A stretch of DNA of 64,000 nucleotides from Paramacrobiotus metropolitanus (taxonomy: Eukaryota; Tardigrada; Eutardigrada; Parachela; Macrobiotidae). The position numbers and the translations under genes were made by a program. The stretch lies in NCBI RefSeq assembly GCF_019649055.1, contig NW_026570283.1:806001-870000 (forward strand), in the 5' to 3' direction. Position 1 is the stretch's first letter; each line of letters starts with the position of its first letter. This document shows positions 34,471-45,950 of this stretch, in pieces. Under the pieces are notes generated by a model. That model ran no database searches. It saw only the letters and a program-made list of their open reading frames with translations, and had not been told where the DNA came from.

Positions 34471-35410
34471 ACGTCGCCCACGCCAGATGTCCCCGGCGCT
34501 AAAGCATTTTTTGAATGGTAAATGCTTTTCATTAGATTCTGTGGTGAATTCGAATTAAAATTCCATCACTGGATGCTGATTGCACTGTGCTTTAAACACA
34601 TAATGGTCACTGACCCGGCACATAGCACAAAATTCGTGTATATCCACAGGAACTTTCGCTTTCGCGCACTTCCAAACAATTTTCAAGATTGCTTTTTGAC
34701 TTTCTATAACCAAATGATTTGGGTGCAGAGGCGTGAAATCGGTTTTCGCGCGCAACTTCCGGATGCGGAGTTATTAGGGTAACAAAATTCCAAAAAGTTT
34801 AAATGCATTCAGGTGCACCACAGATCGAATTGTGGATTAATCTCCTTCAAATTTTCTCAAATTTTGCATATACTTTGCAACCACGAAGATCGTTCTCACA
34901 CGGCTCCAGACTCCCCCGATTTGTTTTAAATTTTAAAATAAATTTTAAAATTCTTGAAATTTATTTTAAAATTTGAAAAACATACCAAACAAGCAGTGAA
35001 TCGGCGTAAGAACAATCTTCACGGTCCTGGGCATTTACACGCAGAATTTGAAGGTCGGTGCATAATGAGATTTGGAACACCTGAATGTATTTAAATTTTT
35101 TTGGATTATAAATGATTTGTATATCCATAGGCGCGAAACCCGTTTTGGGGAGCCCGCCACAATGGATTGCGGAGTTATCAAAGTAATTAATACTTCTATT
35201 CATAGTACATAATACACATGTGTATGCATTGATTATAATTATCGTGTTCGTATAACGCAGTAATGACATAATTATATGCAATGGCAGGGTGGAAATAGTT
35301 ACACAGATGCACTATGTGAACTGTTTAGTGAACTTTTACGATTACACTAGTACTTGTATTTTAAAAATACGTCTTATTTTCAGTGTAATTAATGTAAGTA
35401 CTACTAACAG

Positions 35411-35566
35411 GCGGAAAACAAAGCCGGTAATCCAGCAATGCAAACGAATTGCAGCGCTTTCTTCGGTCAATGCGAATTGACGGACGGCGATATTACTTCC
35501 GGCGGATGCTTTGTAGCTCACCAAAGAACCGGTGAGAACGGCCTTAAGGTCAACGTTAACCATTAA
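35411..35566 (+). CDS. candidate terminal exon, small cysteine-containing domain
   Basis: After the acceptor TACTACTAACAG there is a 51-codon open frame with good codon character, ending in a stop at 35566. It contains three cysteines (TNCSAFFGQCELTDGD and, nine residues on, GGCFVAHQR). It looks like the last exon of a secreted cysteine-bearing protein. I did not find the upstream exon. It could belong to a gene starting between the TIL pseudogene and here, or be an orphaned exon. Confidence 0.4.
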   Translation, partial: AENKAGNPAMQTNCSAFFGQCELTDGDITSGGCFVAHQRTGENGLKVNVNH

Positions 35567-36351
35567 TTATCGCTACTTACTAAATCTGTACGGTACTTAT
35601 TATTGCACTACTTAATTGTAACACAACACATATGCCAGCTGTATTTTTGCGATAAAATTATGTCAATTTGCTTTCACACAATTTTTTCACAAATTCTAAT
35701 ATTACACTCTCGTATTTATTGCCTTTTTAAAAAATAACTGTATATGCACAATAGCGTACGTACTTACAGATAATAAAATAATAGGAAAATGTTATTCTGC
35801 AAAGACAGTATATGTACAAGCTTGTCCGGTAATTTCCTACGTAAAGGTACAGCTAGCGCGAATTTTGCGCTTATAACGATGGCCACTTCACTACGTTTAT
35901 CAAATTCCTTAAGTGCGCTCCGCAGTCAGATTGTCGCTTACTGCACCGACCATTTTCTAGCCACCTTCTGCCAGGCAGTTACTATTATTCTTATTAAATT
36001 ATATGGCGTGTACCAAGCCACCAGCCAGCCACATTCAAGTTACGTGTTTAAAAAGTGTGGCGTGGCGCGCCGTAGTGTGAAGTTTGGCGTAACACGCAAA
36101 TTTGTGTAAATCGCTGTACTGAATCGTCAGAAATTACCGGACAAGCTTGTATATGCATCGAAACGCCTATCGCAGTATTACTAATTTATCATTAATAATG
36201 GCGTTGTTATTACCAGATAACGCTGAAAATCGACGAATTGGACAGGTCAGCTGGTACTGCATTACTCCACCGTATGCACAGTACAAGACTGTATATATCC
36301 GCATATTGCACAGGCCAATCTTTGGTTCTGGGAAAATGGACATTAGGTCAG

Positions 36352-36358
36352 TATAAAG
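36352..36358 (+). promoter_or_regulatory. TATA box upstream of the Gln/Gly/Tyr-rich secreted gene
   Basis: TATAAAG lies about 150 bp upstream of the ATG at 36503, leaving a 5' UTR of roughly 120 bp. Confidence 0.45.
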
Positions 36359-36502
36359 ATGTTCCCACCGTGACCAGCATCTTCATTTACTAAATATACA
36401 TTTCGTCGCCGGCAACCACTTTTCATTAATAGTACATACAGTTCGTCTAGAACCGCTGGTCGGTTCTTTCTAATCTATCCCGAAACTTTTTCCTTATTTG
36501 CC

Positions 36503-38716
36503 ATGCAGCGCTTAATAGCGGCGATCGTGGCGCTGTTGGCCGTGGTGCAGTGTGCTAAAGGTCAATCAGCGAACAACTCCGCCAGTCCGCTGTCGGCGAC
36601 GCAGCAGGAGCGAACACGCGAGGACGTTCCAAGGGAAGTGATGAAGGAGCTGCTGCGGCAGCGCCAGTGCGATTTCACGCAGCCGCCCAGCGGGAATACC
36701 CACACCGCTTTTCCCTTCGCGGTTGCCGGCTATCCCGGCAACTATAATATGTATCATAGGCAACAGGTATAACTACACATTAAAAAACTATTATTATCTT
36801 TTATACTGGGGTTACATAATTTATTTTACAGTTCGATTTTGTATGATATTCGTACAATTATTGTATTTCCTCGCGTGTTTTGAAATAACTGCCAAAAAAG
36901 TTTTCATAAAATGTTACAAATTTATAGAAAATAAAACTGCGTTTAATATATAGGTATGTACAAGCCCATCCAACAATTCTTTGACCGCTGTAAGCGCAGC
37001 GCATATAAATCGCGCACAGTAATGCACATACGCATCGTAGTGTAGTGGCAGATATATTTATAAAATAATATTCAACCAATAATAATATATCAGATCACAA
37101 TTAATCACCGATAAAGCCATCATCACAGTTAAAATTATCAGGTTAATCAACAAAAGCATAAAATTAATATCAATTATGATGGCAATAAACAATGCTAAAC
37201 ATATTACAATGTATATCACAGATACAGTACATAACTGCAACACATGCAGATTTGTTGATTATTTACGCTGAATGCGCAGACCCATGTGGCGTGACGTGTC
37301 GAAGCACATTAAATGGCTCAAGCCCACGTTTCTTTGAATTCCCGCTTACAGCGGTCAAAGAATTGTTGGATGGGCTTGTACATGTTTAGTGCATACGTAC
37401 GGACTACCCTGTACGTATACACTACATTAATGTAGTGTATACGTACAGGGTAGTCCGTACGTATGCACTACACATGTAACAAATTTATATAATAAATATA
37501 CGAGTATAACCAAATTTAATTTAATTTTTTTTCTTCTCTGAATTTTTTTTATAATTCAAAAATATAGTATCAAAGCTAATTATTGATATAATCTGGTTCC
37601 TCTGCAACCTGCTTAGATGATGGCGGGAATTAGCAGCCCGGTGGCAGCGGTGATGCCGGTCGGTCAGCAGCAGCAGCGATCAATTGACCCGGTCAGCTTC
37701 CTTACTTCCGGAGGTACGTCAATTTTAATAATTCTCGCGAATTTCTACAATGAGGGTAAGTAAACATAATTATAGAGATACAGCGTGATACCGCGGTTTT
37801 TGTTTTGGGCACGGAGGGGAAAGCGGAAATGTTTAACGAGTTGTGGTTTTTTAACGGTTTCTTCAACACGTGTTTAAGTGATGGTTTGAAATAAAAGTAT
37901 AAGCACACATTAAACAATGTTGCACCGTTTTTCAGATCCTGTTCATGTTACGTGTACAATCTTTAACTTTAATAACAGAAAATAAACGGATATGTATCGC
38001 AACCATTCGATTCTAAGAACTCTGTATATAGGAGTACACGCGTAATACATCCTAATTTTATGCCGCACGTTGTGCTTTGGAGAAACCAAGTATTCGGTAT
38101 CAATATTAGGTTATGCAGCAAGCATAAGCTGCACATAATTATTACAGTGCTATTTTTTCTAGTGTCCAGTTGAAGGAAAGGTTTTGTAGATTTTAATTAC
38201 ATAACAAACATATTGTGGACTTAACAATAATCAATGTAAAGATGTGGAATCTGTAATTTGTTTTGGTGAAATTACAAATTTATTTAAAAAGCGATGTATA
38301 TTGTTTTGTATATAACGCACAAATAAAATGTTCAAATGTGTGCAGATATTACGGAAATTATTTAAAATATTCAAAAATAAACTATTAGACCGATATTTTC
38401 AAAATAAGTTTAAAAAATCATTTACAGCGGTGGGCGCCCAAGACGTTGGCGGTTGGCTCCGAAGACGTTGGCCCCGGAAGGAGAGCTAGTCGGTACCCGA
38501 CTGCAACAGCAACAACAGCGCAGTCTGAAGGCCGTGCGCCAACAGCAGCAGCTAGAGCAGCAGAACTACCTTGGCCCGAACCTTCGCCAGCTGGGCCTCA
38601 GCTTGCCCGAATTTAACGCCCCCGTCATCGGCGGCTTCCAAACAGCCCGGTGGCAGACTGACGCCATCGTCCCGCTGGCTAGTCTGGGCGGTTATCCCAC
38701 GGTCGGCTTCGGTTAG
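36503..38716 (+). CDS. secreted Gln- and Gly/Tyr-rich protein, probably three exons
   Basis: Exon 1 (36503-36766) encodes a clear signal peptide (MQRLIAAIVALLAVVQCAKG) and ends with PFAVAGYPGNYNMYHRQQ at the donor CAACAG|GTATAA, phase 0. Exon 2 (37617-37713) starts after CCTGCTTAG, encodes a run of four glutamines, and ends CCGGAG|GTACGT in phase 1. Exon 3 (38428-38716) starts after CATTTACAG and encodes two more Gln runs and a C terminus with VPLASLGGYPTVGFG. Its best frame needs phase 2, so the exon 2 to exon 3 join is off by one; read in phase 1 the protein would stop after about 20 residues.
A small missing exon, another splice site or a damaging indel would explain this. GYP motifs in exons 1 and 3 support one gene. 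The function is unknown; it looks like a structural or matrix protein. Confidence 0.6.
36956..37383. mobile_element. 428-bp foldback element with 41-bp perfect arms
   Basis: The left arm 36956-36996 (starting ATGTACAAGCCCATCC) is the exact reverse complement of 37343-37383. The interior is AT-rich and non-coding. It lies in intron 1 of the Gln-rich secreted gene. No target duplication was obvious, so it is called a foldback or MITE without a superfamily. Confidence 0.9.
37387..37470. repeat. 84-bp perfect palindrome
   Basis: Starting TAGTGCATACGTACGG, the 42-bp half is followed with no spacer by its exact reverse complement, centred on TTAA. It begins three bases after the right arm of the foldback at 36956-37383. 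It contains several CGTAC/GTAC steps and can extrude as a long cruciform. Confidence 0.98.
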
Positions 38717-39199
38717 ACCGGCCGCTAAATACTCTTTAATAGTTCTTTTCGTGTTCTCCCGCGTTGCGGAGTCAACTTTAAACATGTAACCTCGAAATCA
38801 GATCGGAAAGTGCGATTACCTGGATTCTTTGTACTAGTACTATAAAGTACACAGCGTATCGTATGTACCATGCCAAGTTGCCAGCGGCTTTCATCACGCA
38901 GTTTTACAGCAAGTCTTGCCTGTTTACGTGGTCACTGTGGTGGCTGGTGTTGAAATAACAAAGGCGGAAGTTGACTGCCTCATCTACACCATTGGTTGTG
39001 CTCATACTTTTTCCATCTGTGTTCCTGTTTTGGCTGTTTTGGTGGAAACAGCAAAGTATCTGTATGAACGCGCTAATAACCAAAACAGATTTTCTGCGAG
39101 CGACCACACAGAAATTATGAAAGCACGTTTACATTCCCATTCTAGATTTCCGACCTAGCAGGTAATGGATTACCTGCCTCCTTTTACTATAAACAACAA

Positions 39200-41200
39200 T
39201 AATAAACGACATTTTTCGGGAACAGTTTTCTTTTTTGGGTAATAGTTTTGGAAATCAAAATGATTTACAAAACAAAAGGTGTTTTGTCGCTGACCAATGG
39301 ACGTCGATTTTCCCAGCGCCATGCGGTCTTTTAAGAAAACATATACCGCATACTGGACGCCAGAGCCAAAGCGTGCCTATCTCAACTGAAAATGTGCGGA
39401 CTCGTCCATTGTTGGGTACCAAAAACTACTTCGTGCCATTATTTCATTAACTGCGTGGTAACTCAGTTGTTGCAGAAATCCAAATTGTATATTTTCACTC
39501 CCGATAACGAAAAATTAAGTGTCTGCTGTACAGTACAATATACGGCAAACAGGATGTCATTATGCAATAAAACTGATATTTCATAAAAAACGTGTCATTT
39601 TGGGAAACAGACAAATTGTGTGCGCATTTGAAGCAGACAAAAACGCTGTAAATCTATTCTGTTTTGAAAAAAACTGTAAAATGTTTTATGTGCCGAGAAA
39701 AACAAGAAGTATGCTGTAGTAAAACCAGAAAAACAGAAACGTCTTGCTGTCCGTTTTTGCATTCAGTGCCGCAGTCAATCGAGTGACTTTTATCTGTCTA
39801 ATCATTGTGGTGTTCCCCAACGGAGTTATAAGTAGAGGACATCAGACATAGCATCTCTTGTCACGAGTCGACTCAATAATAATACTTAATTATACACTTA
39901 TATTTTATCGCAATTCGGGCGTCGCTGTGACTGAGCTGGGCGGCCTGGGAAAGTTTACACAAGTGGCAAGTGGCCACTGCTGCTTCGCGATGTACGATGC
40001 AGATTGTCACAATCAGTGCGGCATCGTCGTGGTCTGAAAGTGGTTGGTCGGTGGTGATACAAGATTTTGTATATGTATACAATCGACTGTGTTAAACACC
40101 GCAACGCCGCCATCCAGGCACGCGCACCGGCAATCACTCTAAAGAAACGATGAAATAATCCAACTACCAGTTTCTGAAAGCGCAGTAGTTTTTGTCAATT
40201 TACGCCCGCTAAAATTGTTGCGCACGCTGTGAATCAACGGGATGTTAGGAAGTTGTGACCTTTGCGATATCCCTTCGATTGTGCGCTCGGCGGATTAAGA
40301 GGAACTATTAATCATCATCTGGTTTACAAAACCAAGAGCTTGCATTCTATTTATCTTTGTCTCAAATTATTTATCTCATTCTGTATGGTTCTGTCCTTCG
40401 ATTTATTTTGATCTCAAATCGTCATCCAGGTAATGCACGGGTACATTACATTTTATGAAGCAGCTTTATAAGGACAACAAAAACCATGTTGATCTTATGC
40501 GTGGTTCCAGTTAAAATTGCAAGCATTGCTGGTGAAATCTGCAGCATTATTAAGATGATGATTTATTTTTTATTACACTAACAGTAGTTATTTTCTGCCA
40601 GAGAAATGCCGCACTTGGCAATATACACAGTGTATGTTACTACTGGTACAGTGGTACTTTATAAATTACGTATTTTATTCAACATTAATCGCCTACTTTT
40701 AATATGTTTTTATTTATTTCTGTACAGTAACAAGTTAACAACAAATATATTCGGCCCCAAAGATGCTGTTTCGAGCGACATATAAATACAGTGTGCGATA
40801 TTTATAAATACGTGTTTGCATTAACTGCTTGCTGCTTAATGACATTAAGCAGCAAGCAGGTCTAGCGAATGGTCTTTTCTGCTCAATACCGAGATCGACC
40901 AGGAGCGATTGCAGCCGGCTGGTACAGCGATCATGTACGCAAAATCGCAACGTAAAATAATAGAACAAAGTAAATAGAATAAAATGGAACAGTTTTTGCC
41001 AGACGAATGAATTAGGCTATTTCTACATTGCGTTATAATAAAACGAACACGTTGAAACTACAGTTAACAGGTGCATAATAAAAAAAATGTGCAAGCCGCT
41101 GCTTTGCCAGATTTAGGCAACGATAAATGTAATACGGCAATGAAGGCAGCTAGTGTTTATTAAAGGCGCCCAAAGTGTGCTGTGGCCAATGTGTAAAGTG
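39200..41200. other. intergenic, hairpin and a dispersed repeat only
   Basis: No convincing gene. It holds a hairpin at 40825-40859 and a diverged dispersed segment at about 39945-40045 that resembles 44795-44885 (shared GATGCAGATTG, AATCAGTGCG and CGTCGTGGTCT-like words). Confidence 0.5.
40825..40859. repeat. hairpin, 17-bp perfect arms, 1-nt loop
   Basis: CTGCTTGCTGCTTAATG, one A, then the exact reverse complement. Confidence 0.95.
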
Positions 41201-41248
41201 CTGTGTGCATACACACGTAGTCAGCTAATACGCAGTTACACACCGCAA

Positions 41249-43435
41249 TTACCACGCGGTCGTCATCAGCGCCACCACACTCAAAACGATAGCGGCCGTG
41301 ATGGAGGATGTTGCGGTGACGGAGGATGTTGCGGAGACCGCGGCAGCGGACTTCGGGCTGCTCGTGGTGGTAGTTGAACTTGCACTGCCGCTGGCGGACG
41401 GCATTTGGTTGTGGCTGGTTGCATTCGGTGCAGCTGCATCGATCGTCGAGGTTCCGTTCACGACCGGTAACGGGCTGATCCACGACGAAGCAGCGGCCGC
41501 TGATGCTGACGAGTTTAGCAGCGCCGCCGCTGCGACACTGTGGTTGGATCCCGACATACGCGGCGGTATCGCGAGCGATGCGTTGGCGGCCGTGGCTGCG
41601 GAAGTATTTACCGCCAAACCGGCTGAGAGCCCGCTAGTATTCGTTTGGTTGTTTGTGCTTGACATTGGCTCGGTCGTGGTGGAATTATCTACAAAGAACT
41701 TCTATTCTCATTACAGTACTTTAAAAAAATAAATCCCAAAAACATATGTTTTCTTCGGGGATCGGTCGAAATATTCGCAGGCGTGAATTTAATTTTTGTT
41801 ATTTTTCAGACACAATAAAAACTGCACGTACTCCTTTAGGTTTTATGTAAATACAGCCTACAGGTATACAGACTTACTTAACTACAATACAGAGATGCAT
41901 GCGTGTAAGTAGTTAAATTTTTAATTTAATGCAGTTTTTTTGTGCAGTATAATAATGTTCTCGTACTGTAGATGGCTGTATGGAAGTTAGTTTAAACACC
42001 TATCGGTTTCGTTAACTGCACTGCGACGGAATCGCAGAACTAACGACGGAGTTTGTAGTGCACTGGCTGCCGTTTCAATGAATGCGTAGCTGCTGTTGTA
42101 AAGGTCGTCCGCACAATCCAAAATTAAGTTAATGGCCTTCGCCACTGGTTTTGAGAGTAAGTGGCATCCCCGATGCGTGTTTCCTAATGTGCAATGGAAG
42201 CGTCTCAGGTTAAATATCAAAAATTAGAGAACAGATTCGTTGTGTTAAGAAGCTGAACGGTGAAGGAACAGTGGTGGCAGTGTGGCACTAACCTTGGGCA
42301 ACGGCAAGGACAAGCGGAGCCGTAATACCATCCCGTTGCCGCCGCGGCCAGGACTGCCCGCGTAGAACGGTGCCGTTTTCGAAAACCAAGAAACTGAAAA
42401 AAAGAATAATAGCACTAACGAATAACAGTAATCAATACTAAAAATAAAAATAGTTAAGTATATAAAATTATAATTGGCTAATAATAGTACTAACAATAAG
42501 AAAGTACGCAGTCATTCATGGATTACTAGCAGTAAATGTATAAATGATACTGTAGCGGCGTTAACAAGTTAGACCACAGAGTTGGTTTAACGGAAAAATG
42601 TACACTGAATATACCCACGCTGCACGGGCAAAATTCACGACGCAAAAATTCGGAGTTCCTTGGGCACCATTCATGTTCTGGAGTAACTAAACATTTTATA
42701 ACTAATTAATAATATCTAAAATTAAAAATTAGTTAAAAACTGTACTACAGAAGGCTAAAAGTAATGCATACAAATTAGAGCTTTGATTTTACCATGTAGG
42801 TTTGTTGTGGTTTTTGGGGTAGCCCCTACGCTGGGGGGACGGTTTTTGTTTAGCATTTGAAGGCAGAAAGTGGCGTTTTTTGATGATACAAAAAATATTG
42901 GTGGAAAAATAGTCGGAATTAAGCAAACATCTGCTATCTGAAGATCGGTAAATGTAAACGCGATTGGAGCCGTGAATTTTGCCCGTGCAGCGTGGGTATA
43001 TCAGTGCGCATTTTTCCGGTAAACGAACTCTGTGGTCTAACTTGTTAACGCCGCTACAGTACTTAATAAATAACATTATTTGACAGCGAGTTATTTTGCT
43101 ATGGATACCATAAAATGAAAACTCAAAAAAAAGGTTTGAACGTTGGCAAAATAACCGTTTCGAGAAACTTATACGCATGCCGTAGAATTTTTAAAATATT
43201 TTCATTAGAAGAACCGCAGTAACTTGACCTACTTGTACGGGTGCTGCAGACGCGCCATTTCGCGGGGCGGATGGCTGAAGAACCTCCCGCAATCAATCCT
43301 GTCTGGACAGACATCCTCAATGGGATAGGTCACCACCATAAATGTCATTAAAGCCGAGGCGAGAAAGTTGTTATTGGGCATGGTATTCAGACTGTAAAGG
43401 TCAAGACCGGCGGCTGAACATGCTGACGACGCCAT
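41249..43435 (-). CDS. cell-surface glycoprotein paralog A, four exons, GPI-like tail
   Basis: Exon 1 is 43435-43233 (signal-like core FLASALMTFMVVTYP, then VCPDRIDCGRFF), with donor |GTAGGT in phase 2. Exon 2 is 42393-42293 (FLVFENGTVLRGQSWP), phases 2 and 1, 101 nt. Exon 3 starts at 42183 (with ILDCADDLYNSSY and LQTPSLVLRFRR). Exon 4 is 41688-41249, a Ser/Thr/Ala/Asn stalk with many N-glycosylation sequons that ends in a short hydrophobic tail (ITAAIVLSVVALMTTAW) like a GPI-anchor signal.
Gene B at 46964-48232 is its paralog, with identical exon 2 length and matching phases at the first two introns. The exon 3 donor here (GATAG|GTGTTT, at 42000) leaves phase 2, whereas exon 4 needs phase 1; this is a real inconsistency that may mean decay or another donor. 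Intron 1 carries a MITE. I do not recognise the family. Confidence 0.65.
42548..43061. mobile_element. 514-bp MITE with ~95-bp inverted repeats, TA-flanked
   Basis: The left end TACTGTAGCGGCGTTAACAA and about 75 further bases recur as reverse complement at the right end (ending GCCGCTACAGTA), with a few mismatches. Terminal TA on both sides fits a Tc1/mariner-type target duplication. It lies wholly in intron 1 of paralog A and is absent from the corresponding intron of paralog B, which is only about 100 bp long. Confidence 0.88.
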
Positions 43436-43574
43436 AGCTGAATGATTAAAAATTATTATCCAGAAAAGGCTCTTTTTTGAAAAATATGAAGAGGTCTTGA
43501 AGGTATAAAAATCGCTTGCGAGCAAATGAGGTTTATATTCGTCTGTGCCTTCGATTGAGTCACGATAGCCAGAG

Positions 43575-43735
43575 TGCCAGACCAACCTATGACGTCGTAT
43601 TGGCACGTCTTAAAACACACCGTTTGCTGCATAATGCCAGTGATTAGGATACGATAAAACCCATTAGACCGTGGTCGGTGCGTTGTTGGCAAGGGTTCCC
43701 AGCTGTCGTACCGGAAGTGACGTCATGCTAGACGG
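43575..43735 (-). promoter_or_regulatory. conserved upstream block of paralog A
   Basis: This region matches 48455-48600 upstream of paralog B while the sequence around it does not. Shared words on the plus strand include ATGACGTCG, TTGGCACGTC/TCGGCACATC, AGTGATTAGGATACGATAA against AGCGATCAGGATTCGATAA, TTGGCAAGGG, and GAAGTGACGT. The TGACGTC/TGACGT words are CREB/ATF-type half or full sites. A TATA-like TTTTTATACC lies nearer the gene at about 43503-43510. Confidence 0.6.
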
Positions 43736-43739
43736 CGAA

Positions 43740-45200
43740 AGTTGCAGGCACGCACCTCGTCAGCGGCATGTAGCGCAGGAAAAAAACGGCTTTCGGTGAT
43801 TCAGGCAATTTAACGGTGCGCAAGGATGGCATCAGGTGGCAGGCGCGTTCGTTCCACTCTGCAGACACGTTCATAGTCAAAAGCTCCTTTTTTTTTCAAA
43901 AATGATATTTTCAGAAATTTGTTTTTGCGTAAAGATAATCAATTAGAGAATGTTAAGTTTTCTGTATCTTAATTAGCGCTTACATGGCTCAACAAATTAA
44001 TATTAATTTTTTGTAAAATACTATATAGTATAAACAAATAAAACAATACTCTATAAACTGTTACTATTCTCTCCTTTGTGATAGTTTTCGTTGACCATGG
44101 GAAGAACAAGGAAACGATAGTTTAGTATATGACAAAATATGCTTTAAGATACACAACATACTGACCTTTGTCAGCCGTGTCTATATGATATTATAGGAAT
44201 GTTAGCACATTAGTACAGGGTCTAACATTACGATTTAGAGTGACACTACGCGAGTTAGAGTGATACAATACGAGTACTGATCTTGTTGTTCTGGGCTTAG
44301 TGCTTGTGCATGCCGTTGCCGCGCTTTGCTCCCGTATTAGCCTGCAGCAATTCTGCGGCGTGTGCTTCTCTTGTGTGCGTATTTGTGGTGTTTTTTACGA
44401 GTTGTGGTGACTTTACAAGCCCAGCAGATTATTTTTGATATTCTTCTACGGATAGGGATACGTGAAAGTCCCCTTTACCGGCTTGCAGCTGCTCGATACC
44501 AAATTATTAACACAACAAGTCAAACTGCATCTGCGAGTGGCACCACACTCATAACGTATTTAATAAATTAATGATCTTTCCCGGCGTCCCCTCTCTACAA
44601 ACCCATCGCGAGCTGTACTGTATGTTACTGAACATTTAACAGGGTCGTTCCTGCCATTCAGGACTCTAAAAAAGCATTTTTATAAAAGAACATCACACCC
44701 ACAACCTTTTAAAATATAGTAACGTTTAAAATAAAATACGCTGATAAAATTGATAAAATACGCTGTGCGTCGTCGTGGTCTTTCCTTTCAGCGGTGAGAA
44801 TGTTTATACAAGCCGACAGCCACTTTGTGGTGATGTGCGATGCAGATTGACTAATCAGTGCGCCAGATCGGCGTAGTGGAAAACGGTTAGCATGGCCGCT
44901 ACTTCGATAATTATGTAACTCTCAGTCACCCAAACGAATCGATCTCTACTTTGACATTTATCGCATTCCAGACACTTTCATAACACAAATTCGCGCTTCG
45001 GATACCAGAGACAGAAATTCTCTGCGTTGTTCCATAATTGAAAATCTAATATTTCTTTCTGAATCCCATGTACAAGCTTGTGTGAAAGCAGTGCTTTCAA
45101 ACCACTAAGTACGTCCACGTAAACAATTTATGAAAAGTTTTTATCCTGTGGAACAGCGCCAAAAATATATAACCTGTTTCAGGTGCTCATACGCAAATCT
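43740..45200. other. intergenic, AT-rich
   Basis: I see no gene. A diverged dispersed segment at 44795-44885 is related to 39945-40045. Confidence 0.5.
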
Positions 45201-45252
45201 ATATTGTGAAATTATGCGAAATGCAAAAAAAACGTCGAAACATGTACTACAC

Positions 45253-45340
45253 AGTCCCAACAACCGTTCACCGACGACCACAAAACTAACAAACCCAGTC
45301 CCAACAACCGTTCACCGACGACCACAAAACTAACAAACCA
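45253..45340. repeat. 44-bp tandem duplication
   Basis: AGTCCCAACAACCGTTCACC and the next 24 bases are repeated exactly twice. Confidence 0.95.
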
Positions 45341-45659
45341 GAATGAGGTAAGGAAATACTATCAGAATAATTTTATTTTCAATAGTTATCAGTAATATCG
45401 TTTCCAGTTGCGCAGCTGTCACAAGTGCAGTAAATCGATGGAGAAACTGGGACCTTCAGGTCAAATGATTGACTGCATGTCGTACTTTGTACTTACGCCT
45501 TTAGTGGATAACCAGGAATTTGTTATCCTGCAGTGCCGGAAATCGAATTCAATTTTCTGCCTATGTAAGGGGAGCCCATATAAGGCAGTATTCGAAGTAC
45601 ACATTCAGATGTTTCCGTTTCAACCAGCACCAATGAAATGCTCATCATCATTACTGTAA
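45253..45659 (+). CDS. candidate small cysteine-rich protein, two exons
   Basis: A donor AATGAG|GTAAGG at 45347/45348 and an acceptor CGTTTCCAG near 45408 bound a ~60-bp intron. The reading frame is open through both exons in phase 0. The upstream exon is Thr/Asn/Pro-rich and contains two copies of a 44-bp direct repeat (45253-45296, 45297-45340); since 44 is not a multiple of three, the two copies are read in different frames. The downstream exon encodes a cysteine-rich stretch (SCHKCSKS, IDCMSY, LQCRKSNSIFCLC), ending at 45659. The true start was not located, and the family is not recognised. Confidence 0.35.
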
Positions 45660-45774
45660 CACTGCAAATATTATTTGTACGGCTACAGTATTCATAATTC
45701 AGCCTTCTATGAAACGAGTTTATCAATAGTAAGCAGTACGCGTTTTAATTCAGAATCTTCGCAGCATGATGGCC

Positions 45775-45950
45775 GGCTCATCTAACGGCTCTAACATACA
45801 AGGGCGCCGCCACCGGCTATAAATCTTAAAAAAATTCGTTTCTCTGCAGAAGGGTAGAGGAACATTAGCGTAGGAATTTTGCTAACAATTTTTCAACCAT
45901 CGCTAAAAGTACGAGTTAAAAAGGCGCGTACCGATCAATCTCTATTAAAC
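45775..45950 (+). repeat. dispersed repeat, copy 2 (pair with 16490-16690)
   Basis: About 170 bp shares ACAAGGGCGCCG, CGGCTATAAAT and GGGTAGAGGAACATT with 16490-16690. There is no coding frame in either copy. Confidence 0.75.

Noticed and set aside
39235-39719. Overlapping plus-strand ORFs with several cysteines, considered as a THAP-like zinc finger
   Set aside because: The spacing of Cys and His does not fit a THAP domain, the frames change three times and no splice signals join them.
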